Positions 1 to 11,799 of a stretch of 64,000 bases of DNA are shown one piece after another; position 1 is the stretch's first letter; each line of letters starts with the position of its first letter. The DNA is from an uncultured Muribaculaceae bacterium (GTDB taxonomy: Bacteria > Bacteroidota > Bacteroidia > Bacteroidales > Muribaculaceae): the NCBI GenBank assembly GCA_910579035.1, contig CAJTSR010000005.1, forward strand, positions 1 to 64,000, written 5' to 3'. The position numbers and the translations under genes were made by a program. A model generated the notes under the pieces. The model saw only the letters and a list, made by a program, of their open reading frames with translations, was not told where the DNA came from and searched no databases.

Positions 1-171
1 TATAATGAACGTTTTGGCGATTCATTTGTATTTGACAATTCGTTATATTAACTTAAGTTTCAACTACTTCTGTAATTTTTACCGAATCATTGAAATAACG
101 AGAGTCATAAAATACCTTATGTATCTATTCAAGTATAATCTATTGTTAAATGAACTAAACGGAAGGCATAT

Positions 172-2463
172 ATGAAAAACATAATACTGAGCTTGATAAT
201 GTTGCTGGGCGCGGTATCGGGGGCTGCGCAGGACACATCGAATTTTGTGGGTCAGGTTTACAGCGCGACCGACAGTGCCTGCGTCGACGATGCCTATGTA
301 AGCCTTGTTTTGGATGGCCAAGTGAAGTACGGCGCTCCGATGGATTGCGGCTGTGCTTTTATCGGCGGTGTGGTTAATGGCAAATACACAGTGGAGGTTG
401 ATGCTTTCGGCTATGAGTTATATCGCGACACGGTAACTATTTCGGCCTTCAAGGTACTCGATGTCTACCTCAAACCGCAGAAAGCTATCGCTCTTAAGGA
501 GATAAGCGTCGAAGGCAGCCGCAGCGACGTGGTTACACGTACGGCTTACGGCCATGTCTTTTATCTGTCGGAGAAAGCCCGCAAGCTCAAGAACCCGTTC
601 TATGCCCTGATGGAAGTCCCGGCGCTCGAAGTCAATCCGTCGACATCTTCGGTAAAAACGCTCAATGGCAAGACTCCATTGATTCTTGTCAACGGCAATC
701 GCGTCAATACCGGCATCAACCCCATCGACCCGGCAGAAATAGAATCGGTGGAGCTTATCACCGATCCGCCTGCACGGTATATCAACGAGGGAGTCACCGC
801 CATACTCAATATAAAAGTACGCAAGAAAGAATCTCCATATGTCTGGTACGAGCTCTCCACCCGGCATGAACTACCGCTATATTACGGTTTCGGGGTGGGA
901 TATTTTGAGATTGGCAACCCTAAATACAGCCTTTATGGCCGCACGTCGTTGGACTACCAATACAATCAGGATTTTGCGAAGTCCGTATATCGAGAATTTT
1001 CCGATTATACGCAGCATTATAACTCTACATCAAGAGGTAACAGTAGAGGCTGGCTGGGCGAGCTGCTCCTCAAGGCAAACCCTTCTGAAAAAGATTATTT
1101 TGCCGTTCAAGGCTATACCAAGTCCACTCTGTCGAAGGTAAGGGGCAGCGGACTGGGACTCATCGATGACGTGCCGTACGATTTCGATTCAAAGAGCCGT
1201 ACGCGCAGTGTGATAGCCACGGCCAGCGCTTACTACAAGCACGCTTTCAGCGACAAAAAAGAGTTTGAGGCACGGCTGGCATACAATTATAATAAAAACA
1301 ACTTTGACAACGACAGAACCGACACATACTCCACGGAGGAAGACGGCTCGTTCGATGATATGTATATGCAGCAGATGCGGAACATGCGTCATTCCGGACA
1401 GCTTCAACTCGATTTCAACCATATATACAGCTATTACGGTTCTTACGGATTCGGGGCGCACACGTCTATGACATTCGACCGCCTGCACCAGATTACCGAC
1501 CCGGCTTCGCTGTATAGGAACAGGAATATCAGCCAATATGTATATGCGCAATGGGGAACCAAGCTTTGGAAGAAGCTTTGGGTGACGCCCTCTGTAGGCC
1601 TTAACGCCATGTGGCTCAAACAGGGCGACTTCAGTAAAAACTACTTTCTGCCACGCATAATAATGGATCTGGTATGGCAGCCCAACGACGCACACTCCGT
1701 GTCGCTCAAATACCAGCTTACCAATGATGCTGCGAGCATCAGGCAGCTAAATCCCATAAACACGTCGGCCGACCCGCTGTATAAAGTAATAGGCAATCCG
1801 AGGCTCAAACCGCAGACAATGCACTATGTGCCTCTTGTTTATAGCTTTACCAAAAAGAAATGGTTTATTCAAGCACAAGTTTACTACAAGCGTATCAACA
1901 ATATGCTCTCTGCGGAATCCTATGTCGATGATAATGGCGTGCTTGTGTCCACATATGGTAATGCCGAACATTTCTCGCAGGTACTCGCTTCGGCAAGTGC
2001 AAACTATCGAATCAAAAATGGCCGGTTTACCCTGACAGCCGGATGGTATGCGAACTATTTCAAAGATCAGACCCACGGCAAACATAATATGTTTTTCATA
2101 AACCCGTCGTTCAATCTTACTGTTAAGAAGTTCCTGTTTCTCTTGAACTTATATTATCAGACTGCCGACATACAGAAAATCAGTTATGATAAGTTCTTTA
2201 AGCCCTGGGGCGCAAATTTCCAAATAAACTATAACATTACAGACAACTTCTATGTAGGCCTGTGCATGCAGAATTTTACCGGCACCTACAGGACGCGCAC
2301 CATTACCTCGACCGATGCCTTCTACGAAGTTATGGATACAAAAAACAAATATATGAGTCCGCGTCCGTTCATAATTCTCCGCTACTCTTTCCGCAAGAAT
2401 GCCAAGCGCAAAATCAGGCTCGAAAAAGTACTCGACAGCACCGAAGAAGGTATAAAGCTTTAG
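172..2463 (+). CDS. TonB-receptor-like outer membrane beta-barrel protein
   Basis: Predicted 763-residue outer-membrane protein of the OMP_b-brl_3 / TonB-receptor-like type common in Bacteroidetes. Residues 1-20 form a signal peptide ending near SGAAQ. About 25-95 look like a carboxypeptidase-regulatory (CNA-B-like) domain, about 110-220 like a plug domain (ILVNGNRVNTGINPIDPAEI, then a run around ITDPPARY), and the rest is rich in alternating aromatic beta-strands, consistent with a barrel. There is no SusD partner next to it, so the substrate is unknown. A purine-rich GGAAGG at 161-166 lies just before the ATG, which is unusual for this genome. The 171 bases upstream are AT-rich and show no clear TAnnTTTG promoter. 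The family call is good; the function is open. Confidence 0.85.
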   Translation: MKNIILSLIMLLGAVSGAAQDTSNFVGQVYSATDSACVDDAYVSLVLDGQVKYGAPMDCGCAFIGGVVNGKYTVEVDAFGYELYRDTVTISAFKVLDVYLKPQKAIALKEISVEGSRSDVVTRTAYGHVFYLSEKARKLKNPFYALMEVPALEVNPSTSSVKTLNGKTPLILVNGNRVNTGINPIDPAEIESVELITDPPARYINEGVTAILNIKVRKKESPYVWYELSTRHELPLYYGFGVGYFEIGNPKYSLYGRTSLDYQYNQDFAKSVYREFSDYTQHYNSTSRGNSRGWLGELLLKANPSEKDYFAVQGYTKSTLSKVRGSGLGLIDDVPYDFDSKSRTRSVIATASAYYKHAFSDKKEFEARLAYNYNKNNFDNDRTDTYSTEEDGSFDDMYMQQMRNMRHSGQLQLDFNHIYSYYGSYGFGAHTSMTFDRLHQITDPASLYRNRNISQYVYAQWGTKLWKKLWVTPSVGLNAMWLKQGDFSKNYFLPRIIMDLVWQPNDAHSVSLKYQLTNDAASIRQLNPINTSADPLYKVIGNPRLKPQTMHYVPLVYSFTKKKWFIQAQVYYKRINNMLSAESYVDDNGVLVSTYGNAEHFSQVLASASANYRIKNGRFTLTAGWYANYFKDQTHGKHNMFFINPSFNLTVKKFLFLLNLYYQTADIQKISYDKFFKPWGANFQINYNITDNFYVGLCMQNFTGTYRTRTITSTDAFYEVMDTKNKYMSPRPFIILRYSFRKNAKRKIRLEKVLDSTEEGIKL

Positions 2464-2624
2464 TCCGAATATATCTTGCGGCGGGTGCCTGCTCGGTATG
2501 CCAATAAGCTGATAATCAACGATTGTTCGCTCTGCGGATTGCTTTGTATACGCTATTTGATTATCAATAGGTTAAGTAGGTGATAAAATTTTGATGCAGC
2601 GGCTTTGTGGCCGAATCACTTAAA

Positions 2625-2656
2625 TTTGTTTTTGCGGCCGCTAATTTGTAATTTTG
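2625..2656 (+). promoter_or_regulatory. Promoter of the pheS run
   Basis: TTTG at 2625-2628, a 20-base spacer and TAATTTTG at 2649-2656 match the Bacteroidetes sigma-ABfr consensus. Transcription would start near 2663, giving a leader of about 13 bases before pheS. The remaining sequence from 2464 shows no gene and no convincing terminator. Confidence 0.7.
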
Positions 2657-2675
2657 CGCAAAATATAGCAAAAAC

Positions 2676-3698
2676 ATGATAGACAAGATAAACGCTATCC
2701 GCGCCGAACTCGCGGCTATCGCCTCGGAAGGCGCCGCTGCAGACGTTGAAGCGCTGCGCATCAAATACTTAAGCAAGAAGGGCGCTATCTCCGCCCTTAT
2801 GAACGATTTTCGCAATGTTCCCGCCGAGCAGAAACGCGAAATCGGACAGGCTCTCAACGAACTGAAAAATTACGCCACCGACACCATCAACGCCCTGCGC
2901 GAGGCATCGGCAGCAGGCGCCGCCAAGAGCGACGCTCCCGACCTCACCCGCACGGCAGCCCCGCTGCGCACAGGCACCCGCCACCCGCTGTCGCTTGTAC
3001 GCGAGCAGATTATCGACATATTCCGCCGCCTCGGCTTCACCATCGCCGAAGGCCCCGAGATAGAGGACGACTGGCATGTGTTTGAAAGCCTCAACTTCCC
3101 GGCCGACCACCCCGCACGCGACATGCAGGACACTTTCTTTATCGGCCGCAACCCCGACGTGCTTCTGCGCACCCACACATCGTCGGTGCAGACACGCGTG
3201 ATGACCTCGCAGAAACCGCCTATCCGCATCATCTGCCCGGGTCGCGTGTACCGCAACGAGGCCATATCCGCCCGCGCGCACTGCTTCTTCCACCAGGTGG
3301 AAGCACTGTACGTTGACCGCAACGTAACTTTCGCCGACCTCCGCCAGACCCTGCTCTACTTCGCCCGCGAAATGTTCGGCCCGCAGACAGAAATACGCCT
3401 GCGCCCGAGCTACTTCCCCTTCACAGAACCTTCGGCCGAAATGGACATAAGCTGCAATCTCTGCGGCGGCAAAGGCTGCTCCTTCTGCAAGGGTACCGGC
3501 TGGGTAGAGATACTCGGCTGCGGCATGGTCGACCCCAACGTGCTTGAATCGTGCGGCATCAACTCCAAGGAATACACAGGCTTCGCTCTCGGCATGGGCA
3601 TAGAGCGTATCACCAACCTCAAGTATCAGGTGAAAGACCTGCGTATGTTCTCTGAGAACGACGTGCGCTTCCTCGAAGAATTTACCTCCGCCCACTAA
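2676..3698 (+). CDS. pheS: Phenylalanine--tRNA ligase alpha subunit
   Basis: Catalytic alpha subunit of cytoplasmic phenylalanyl-tRNA synthetase, which charges tRNA-Phe as an alpha2-beta2 enzyme with PheT. The 340 residues are the normal length. The first ~90 residues are the coiled-coil tRNA-binding arm. The class II core follows, with the GPEIEDDWHVFESLNFPADH region, the motif around RVYRNEAISARAHCFFHQVE, and the C-terminal glycine-rich motif ending ALGMGIERITNLKY. A cysteine-rich stretch (CNLCGGKGCSFCKGTGW) lies before the last motif. pheT is not in the window, so the subunits are unlinked here. It is the first gene of a closely spaced plus-strand run (pheS, crcB, nth, UPF0126, gtrA). Confidence 0.97.
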   Translation: MIDKINAIRAELAAIASEGAAADVEALRIKYLSKKGAISALMNDFRNVPAEQKREIGQALNELKNYATDTINALREASAAGAAKSDAPDLTRTAAPLRTGTRHPLSLVREQIIDIFRRLGFTIAEGPEIEDDWHVFESLNFPADHPARDMQDTFFIGRNPDVLLRTHTSSVQTRVMTSQKPPIRIICPGRVYRNEAISARAHCFFHQVEALYVDRNVTFADLRQTLLYFAREMFGPQTEIRLRPSYFPFTEPSAEMDISCNLCGGKGCSFCKGTGWVEILGCGMVDPNVLESCGINSKEYTGFALGMGIERITNLKYQVKDLRMFSENDVRFLEEFTSAH

Positions 3699-3706
3699 AC
3701 TATCGT

Positions 3707-4099
3707 ATGGCGCCGGTAGCGATAATCGGGCTTGTAGGACTCGGGGGTATGTGTGGTTCGATATCACGCTACCTCATTCAGAACATCGCCTCCGTACAGA
3801 CCGACAGATTCTACCTCACCCTTGCCATAAACATAGCAGGCAGTCTGGCCATCGGCATTGCGTGGGTGCTGCTCACGCACTTCAACGCAGGCCGCTGGGC
3901 CAACGGGCTGTTCGTCGGGGGCTTCCTCGGTGGCTTCACCACTTTCTCGGCATTCTCCCTCGACACAGTGCTGCTGCTCAAAGACGGCCGCGCGGCCGAA
4001 GCGCTGCTTTACGGCGGCATCTCTGTGACAGGCAGCATACTCGCCTGCGCATCGGGCATTTACCTCACACAATTAATACTGGAGCGATTCCGCCTATGA
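3707..4099 (+). CDS. crcB: Fluoride exporter CrcB/Fluc
   Basis: Small inner-membrane fluoride channel that lowers cytoplasmic fluoride; it works as a dual-topology dimer. The 130 residues give four membrane helices. The family signature GGFLGGFTTFSAFSLD contains the pore phenylalanines and polar threonine/serine track, and an early GSISRYLIQN matches the conserved N-terminal helix. It starts 8 bases after pheS, and its stop overlaps the nth start in an ATGA junction, so the genes are probably co-transcribed. No fluoride riboswitch is visible before it, so expression is likely constitutive with pheS. Confidence 0.92.
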   Translation: MAPVAIIGLVGLGGMCGSISRYLIQNIASVQTDRFYLTLAINIAGSLAIGIAWVLLTHFNAGRWANGLFVGGFLGGFTTFSAFSLDTVLLLKDGRAAEALLYGGISVTGSILACASGIYLTQLILERFRL

Positions 4100-4785
4100 A
4101 ACAACAGGACCGATACAAGGCCATTGTAGAGCGCTTCGAGGCCGAAATGCCGGCTCCGAAAACCGAACTGCACTACTCCGACCCGTTCCAGCTGCTCGTG
4201 GCGGTAATACTGTCGGCCCAGTGTACCGACAAGCGGGTGAACCTAATCACGCCTGCGCTCTTCGAGGCATATCCTGACGCCAAGTCCCTTGCCGGGGCTG
4301 ATTTGGCCGATATCTTCGAGCTTATCAAATCGTGCTCGTACCCCAACAACAAGACCAAGGCTCTCAAGAACATGGCCTGCAAGCTCCTCGGCGAGTTCGG
4401 AGGTAATGTCCCCGACGATATCGACAGCCTCATGAGCCTGCCCGGCGTCGGACGCAAGACGGCCAATGTGATACTCTCGGTAGTGTACGACCGCCCGGCG
4501 ATGGCTGTCGACACCCACGTGTTCCGCGTGGCCGAGCGTCTGGGCCTCACCACCTCGAGCAGCTCGCCTCTGGCCACGGAGCGCCAGCTCGTACGCCATA
4601 TCCCTGAAGAAAAAATCGCCAAGGCCCACCACTGGCTCATACTGCACGGGCGCTATGTGTGCAAGGCACGCAAGCCCGAATGCGACTCCTGTTTCCTCTC
4701 CGACCTCTGCCGACATTTTGAACGCCAGACAGCAAAAAGCGCCCGAGCCGCCGCAAAGGCCCGCGCGCTCGCCAAGCCGGAATAG
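4096..4785 (+). CDS. nth: Endonuclease III (DNA glycosylase/AP lyase)
   Basis: Base-excision repair enzyme that removes oxidised pyrimidines and nicks the abasic site. The chosen ATG gives 229 residues, close to the family norm, and overlaps the crcB stop by 4 bases. A longer in-frame opening into crcB adds a basic, low-complexity N-terminus and is rejected. The helix-hairpin-helix region reads LPGVGRKTANVILS, with the catalytic lysine after GVGR, followed by the catalytic aspartate in VDTHVFRV. The C-terminus has the iron-sulfur cysteine pattern C-x6-C-x2-C-x5-C. All key residues are present. Confidence 0.96.
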   Translation: MKQQDRYKAIVERFEAEMPAPKTELHYSDPFQLLVAVILSAQCTDKRVNLITPALFEAYPDAKSLAGADLADIFELIKSCSYPNNKTKALKNMACKLLGEFGGNVPDDIDSLMSLPGVGRKTANVILSVVYDRPAMAVDTHVFRVAERLGLTTSSSSPLATERQLVRHIPEEKIAKAHHWLILHGRYVCKARKPECDSCFLSDLCRHFERQTAKSARAAAKARALAKPE

Positions 4786-4788
4786 ACT

Positions 4789-5451
4789 ATGGACGAAAGT
4801 AACCTTTTCATTTTCACAATCGAAGTAGTAGGCACCATAGCCTTCGCAATATCGGGCATACGCCTTGCCGCAGCCAAGCGTTTCGACTGGTTCGGCGCCT
4901 ACGTCGTAGGACTCGTCACCGCCATCGGAGGCGGCACACTGCGCGACGTGCTCCTTGCCACGCCGGTGTTCTGGATGCAGAACTCGATGTTCCTTCTGGT
5001 AACATTCATATCCCTTGTGGCTGTGATAGTGTTCCGCAGGGCGCTCGTGGGAGGCATGCGCACGCTCTTTATCTTCGACGCCATCGGCCTCGCTCTCTTC
5101 GTGGTGGTCGGCATCGAAAAAAGCTTTGCCTCAGGCTACCCGGCGTGGGTGGCCATAGTGATGGGCATAATCACCGGCTCTTTCGGCGGCGTGACCCGCG
5201 ACATACTCATCAACGAAGCCCCGCTCTTTTTCAAGAAAGACATCTACGCCACAGCCTGCCTTGCCGGAGGCGTGGTATACTGGCTCGTCGACTTCATACC
5301 GGGCATTCCGCAGGTGATACCTCAGTCGGCATGCGCCGTGGCCGTGATAGGGCTGCGAATAGCCGCCGTGCATTTCGACTGGTCGCTGCCCATACTCAAA
5401 GTTCCCGAAAAAGACCTCCCGCACGAAACCGATAACGACACCGCCAAATGA
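4789..5451 (+). CDS. UPF0126 / TRIC cation channel family membrane protein
   Basis: Inner-membrane protein of 220 residues with two repeated halves and about seven membrane segments. Each half carries the family's glycine-rich motif: GGGTLRDVLL in the first and GSFGGVTRDILI in the second. This is the UPF0126 (YicG-like) family, related to trimeric intracellular cation channels; the bacterial substrate is not firmly known. It starts 3 bases after nth, and its stop overlaps the gtrA-like start by 4 bases. Confidence 0.88.
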   Translation: MDESNLFIFTIEVVGTIAFAISGIRLAAAKRFDWFGAYVVGLVTAIGGGTLRDVLLATPVFWMQNSMFLLVTFISLVAVIVFRRALVGGMRTLFIFDAIGLALFVVVGIEKSFASGYPAWVAIVMGIITGSFGGVTRDILINEAPLFFKKDIYATACLAGGVVYWLVDFIPGIPQVIPQSACAVAVIGLRIAAVHFDWSLPILKVPEKDLPHETDNDTAK

Positions 5452-5891
5452 GCACAACCCCTGCCGAAAGCCGCTCCGAAAAAGCCGCACAATTCATCAA
5501 ATACTGCATTGTGGGCGTGCTCAACACCCTTGTCACGCTCGGCGTCATCTACCTGTGCAAGTCGATGCTCGGGTGGAATCTCTATGTTAGCAACGCGCTG
5601 GGCTACATAGCCGGGGTCACAAACTCCTTTTTCTGCAACAAGCAGTGGACATTCCGCTCCAAGGGCAGCTATCGACGCGAGGCGGTGCGCTTCCTTGTAG
5701 GCTTCGGCATATGCTACGCCTTGCAGTTCGTGCTGGTATGGATGCTCACACAGTCCGATTTCGGCGACTTCGACTTCCGCTTTTTCGGCATCGTCATATC
5801 AGGCTACGGCATAGCCACACTGCTGGGCAATGTCGTGTACACGCTCGCAAACTTCGTGTACAACCGCCTGGTAACCTTCCGCGACCGCTGA
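5448..5891 (+). CDS. GtrA-like membrane protein
   Basis: Small four-helix membrane protein of 147 residues of the GtrA/DPMS-like family, often involved in moving lipid-linked sugars across the inner membrane for cell-surface glycans. The family pattern is visible in FIKYCIVGVLNTLVTLGVIY at the N-terminus and the conserved NSFFCNKQWTFRS after helix two. The gene is translationally coupled to the preceding membrane-protein gene through an ATGA overlap. No glycosyltransferase is adjacent, so its partner is unknown. Confidence 0.85.
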   Translation: MSTTPAESRSEKAAQFIKYCIVGVLNTLVTLGVIYLCKSMLGWNLYVSNALGYIAGVTNSFFCNKQWTFRSKGSYRREAVRFLVGFGICYALQFVLVWMLTQSDFGDFDFRFFGIVISGYGIATLLGNVVYTLANFVYNRLVTFRDR

Positions 5892-5960
5892 TTGCGGCCA
5901 TTTCAGAAGCTGTCTGACGGATTACTTGCATATACCCATAATTCCGCTAAACCGAATCAT

Positions 5961-8048
5961 ATGCTCAGACGTATAATAGGCGGAAGTATCGCAGCCGCCA
6001 TACTCTCCATAGCCGCCACACCGGCATTCGCCATTCCGGCAAAACCCGGAATACAAACCATAGTCCAAGCCGACGGAAGCACCGTGGAGGCGCGCCTTAT
6101 CGGCGATGAATACGGCCACATATACCTCGGAATCGACGGCAAGCCCCTGATTACAAGCAACGGCATGCTATACTATGCCGACGTCATGCCAGATGGCGAG
6201 CTGAGATGCTCCGCCAAGCGCTACACCGGCTCGGACATCTCCGAAGCACAGCCTGCCGATATCGAAATGCTCGGCAAGGCCATAGAGCTGCGTCGCAAGG
6301 CATCGCCTATGCTCCGAGCGCAGGCTTCACGCCTGAAAACACAGGCATCGCGCGCCGCCGAAGGCTCCGCGCTTCCCGGCCTGTTCCCCGGATCCGACTA
6401 CCCCGTAACAGGCAAGCCGAAGGCGGTAGTGATACTGGTAGAGTACTCCGACGTGAAGATGAGCGTCGAGAATCCCCACGATTATTTCCACCGCATGCTC
6501 ACCGAGAAGGGATTCAAAGACTTCGGAGCCACAGGCTCGGCGCTCGATTACTTCAGTGAAAATTCGGGAGGGCTGTTCGAGCCGGAATTCGACCTCTACG
6601 GGCCCGTCACCCTGCCTGAGGCACAGAAATATTACGGAGGGAACAACAGCTACGGCGACGACCTCAGGCCGGAGCAGATGATTATAGACGCCTGCAGGCT
6701 GCTTGACGACGAAATAGACTTCGCACAATACGATACCAACGGCGACGGCAGAATCGACAATGTGTTCGTGTTCTACGCAGGCATGGGCGAGGCTTCCGGC
6801 GGAGGGCCTAACACCGTATGGCCGCACTCATACAACGTAAGCTATGTAGGCAACCATTTCTTCGACGGCGTGCAGCTCGACCGCTACGCCTGCACAAACG
6901 AGTGGACAGGCAAGCGCCCCGACGGCGTGGGCACCTTTATCCACGAGTTCTCGCATGTGATGGGACTTCCCGACCTTTACTCAACCTCCTACACCTCAAG
7001 TTTCACGCCCGGCGAATGGTCGGCGCTCGACTACGGCCCGTACAACAACGACGGCTGCACGCCCCCGTACTACTCGGCATTCGAGCGCGCCGCCCTCGGA
7101 TGGCTGCAGCCTACAGAGATTAAGAAAGCTGTCAACGCCACCCTGCCGCCTATCTCCGAAAACAAGGCCGGAATAGTGCGCACAGACAGTCCCAACGAGT
7201 TCTTTCTCTTTGAGAACCGCCAGAAAACCGGCTGGGACGCCTATATACCGGGGCACGGCATGCTTGTGTGGCACGTCGAATACGACCCTAATGTGTGGAA
7301 TTTGAACACCGTCAACAACCGCCCCTCGCACCAGTATGTCGACATCGAGGAAGCCGACGGCACACAGACAGAGCTGTCACGCGCCGGCGACGCCTTCCCC
7401 GGCACGCGCGGCATACGCTCCTTTACCGACGATACCAAACCCTCCATGCGCACAGCCGCAGGCACAGCCCTCGGAATACCTCTCACAGAAATAAGCGAGG
7501 CAAACGGCCTGATAACGTTCAAGGCATGCGGGGGTCGCGATGCCTTGCAGCCTCCCACGGCTCTCGAAGCATCATCAACAAGCAGCGATGCCTTTACCGC
7601 CCGGTGGCAAAGCACTCCAGAAGCCTCTTACTACATATCGGTCTACACCAAGGACGCTACCTGCGCGCCATCCTACCTGCCCGGCTACCGCCTGCATTAC
7701 GTAGGCAGCAGCTCGTCGGCGGTCATAACAGGACTCGAACCACTAACTACGTACCACTACACCGTGCACACCGGCGACGAATGGGAAATCTCCTCTCCGT
7801 CAAACGAAATATCGGTAAAAACAGGCCTGTCAGCGCTCGAAAACCTCGTTGAAACAAGCGCGGAATGCCAAATCACCACCGACGGCCTCAGCATAACAGT
7901 GGCCAAGTGCCCGGGTACAGCCGTGCTGTACGACCTTGCAGGACGTGTCGCCGCCACTGCCAGCGAAGGAGAAACGATGCAGGCTCCGACATCGGGAGCA
8001 TACATACTCATCGCAGGCCCGACGCGCATAAAACTCTTTTTGAAATAA
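5961..8048 (+). CDS. Secreted M6-family metalloprotease
   Basis: Predicted extracellular zinc protease of 695 residues. The ATG at 5961 is preferred over an upstream in-frame TTG because it begins a clean signal peptide (MLRRIIGG through TPAFA). The zinc site HEFSHVMGLPD (His328, Glu329, His332, Asp338) is the M6/immune-inhibitor A pattern. A Ca-binding-like DTNGDGRID lies about 75 residues before it. A fibronectin type III-like domain covers roughly residues 530-620. The last ~70 residues (LYDLAGRVAATA through GAYILIAG) resemble a type IX secretion type A sorting domain. It sits 69 bases after gtrA and ends before a perfect terminator hairpin. Substrate unknown. Confidence 0.9.
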   Translation: MLRRIIGGSIAAAILSIAATPAFAIPAKPGIQTIVQADGSTVEARLIGDEYGHIYLGIDGKPLITSNGMLYYADVMPDGELRCSAKRYTGSDISEAQPADIEMLGKAIELRRKASPMLRAQASRLKTQASRAAEGSALPGLFPGSDYPVTGKPKAVVILVEYSDVKMSVENPHDYFHRMLTEKGFKDFGATGSALDYFSENSGGLFEPEFDLYGPVTLPEAQKYYGGNNSYGDDLRPEQMIIDACRLLDDEIDFAQYDTNGDGRIDNVFVFYAGMGEASGGGPNTVWPHSYNVSYVGNHFFDGVQLDRYACTNEWTGKRPDGVGTFIHEFSHVMGLPDLYSTSYTSSFTPGEWSALDYGPYNNDGCTPPYYSAFERAALGWLQPTEIKKAVNATLPPISENKAGIVRTDSPNEFFLFENRQKTGWDAYIPGHGMLVWHVEYDPNVWNLNTVNNRPSHQYVDIEEADGTQTELSRAGDAFPGTRGIRSFTDDTKPSMRTAAGTALGIPLTEISEANGLITFKACGGRDALQPPTALEASSTSSDAFTARWQSTPEASYYISVYTKDATCAPSYLPGYRLHYVGSSSSAVITGLEPLTTYHYTVHTGDEWEISSPSNEISVKTGLSALENLVETSAECQITTDGLSITVAKCPGTAVLYDLAGRVAATASEGETMQAPTSGAYILIAGPTRIKLFLK

Positions 8049-8081
8049 AAATTCATCATCGCAAATCATTGAGTATGAACC

Positions 8082-8120
8082 AAATATTGAAGAACGGGCG
8101 GTTCTTCAATATTTTTTTAT
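8082..8120 (+). terminator. Rho-independent terminator after the M6 protease
   Basis: Perfect 14-base stem (8082-8095 with 8101-8114) closed by a GGGCG loop and followed by a T run. It ends the pheS-to-protease transcript. The AT-rich outer stem may allow it to work in both directions. Confidence 0.85.
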
Positions 8121-8217
8121 GCCTAAGTACGAACAAAACAACCCGAGGTGCGTTTATATAGTACATAGCGAAATTACTTTTTCCATTGCAAGAAATGTGA
8201 TAATGATTGGTTTATTA

Positions 8218-8253
8218 CCAAAGCGGCGACACCGGGAGGCGTTGCCGCTTTGG
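8218..8253. other. GC-rich hairpin between convergent genes
   Basis: CCAAAGCGGC at 8218-8227 pairs perfectly with GCCGCTTTGG at 8244-8253. No strong T tract follows on either strand. It may be a back-up terminator or a structural element. The rest of 8121-8317 shows no gene. Confidence 0.5.
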
Positions 8254-8317
8254 CATTTATGCCGCGCGCGATTAAGAAAACGCGGCGAGCGTTATCTTGA
8301 GAGCATGACACAGATAC

Positions 8318-8353
8318 AAAAATAGGCCGCACAGCGAAGTGCAGCCTATTTTT
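8318..8353 (-). terminator. Terminator of secA
   Basis: AAAAATAGGC at 8318-8327 pairs with GCCTATTTTT at 8344-8353. An inner GCAC/GTGC stem and one mismatch surround a six-base loop. On the minus strand it ends in a T run just after the secA stop. Confidence 0.8.
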
Positions 8354-8369
8354 ATGGTCGGCAGTGGAA

Positions 8370-11720
<3,351 letters not shown>

Positions 11721-11751
11721 ATTGTGTGATGATCTTTTTTATGGATAATGA

Positions 11752-11780
11752 AAAAACACTGCCGGCAGCACATGGCCGGC
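11752..11780 (-). terminator. Terminator before secA
   Basis: On the minus strand GCCGGC, an eight-base loop and GCCGGC are followed by AGTGTTTTTTC. It lies between the phosphatase-fold gene and secA and should reduce read-through. Confidence 0.6.
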
Positions 11781-11799
11781 TGTAAGCGGGATTCGGCGC

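Noticed and set aside
1..171. Promoter before the first gene
   Set aside because: AT-rich, but no TAnnTTTG with correctly spaced TTTG could be assigned.
3751..4095. Longer N-terminus for nth
   Set aside because: It overlaps crcB in another frame, is basic and low-complexity, and endonuclease III of 229 residues is complete.
11721..11751. Promoter directly before secA
   Set aside because: No TAnnTTTG box in the short gap; start signals may lie further upstream.
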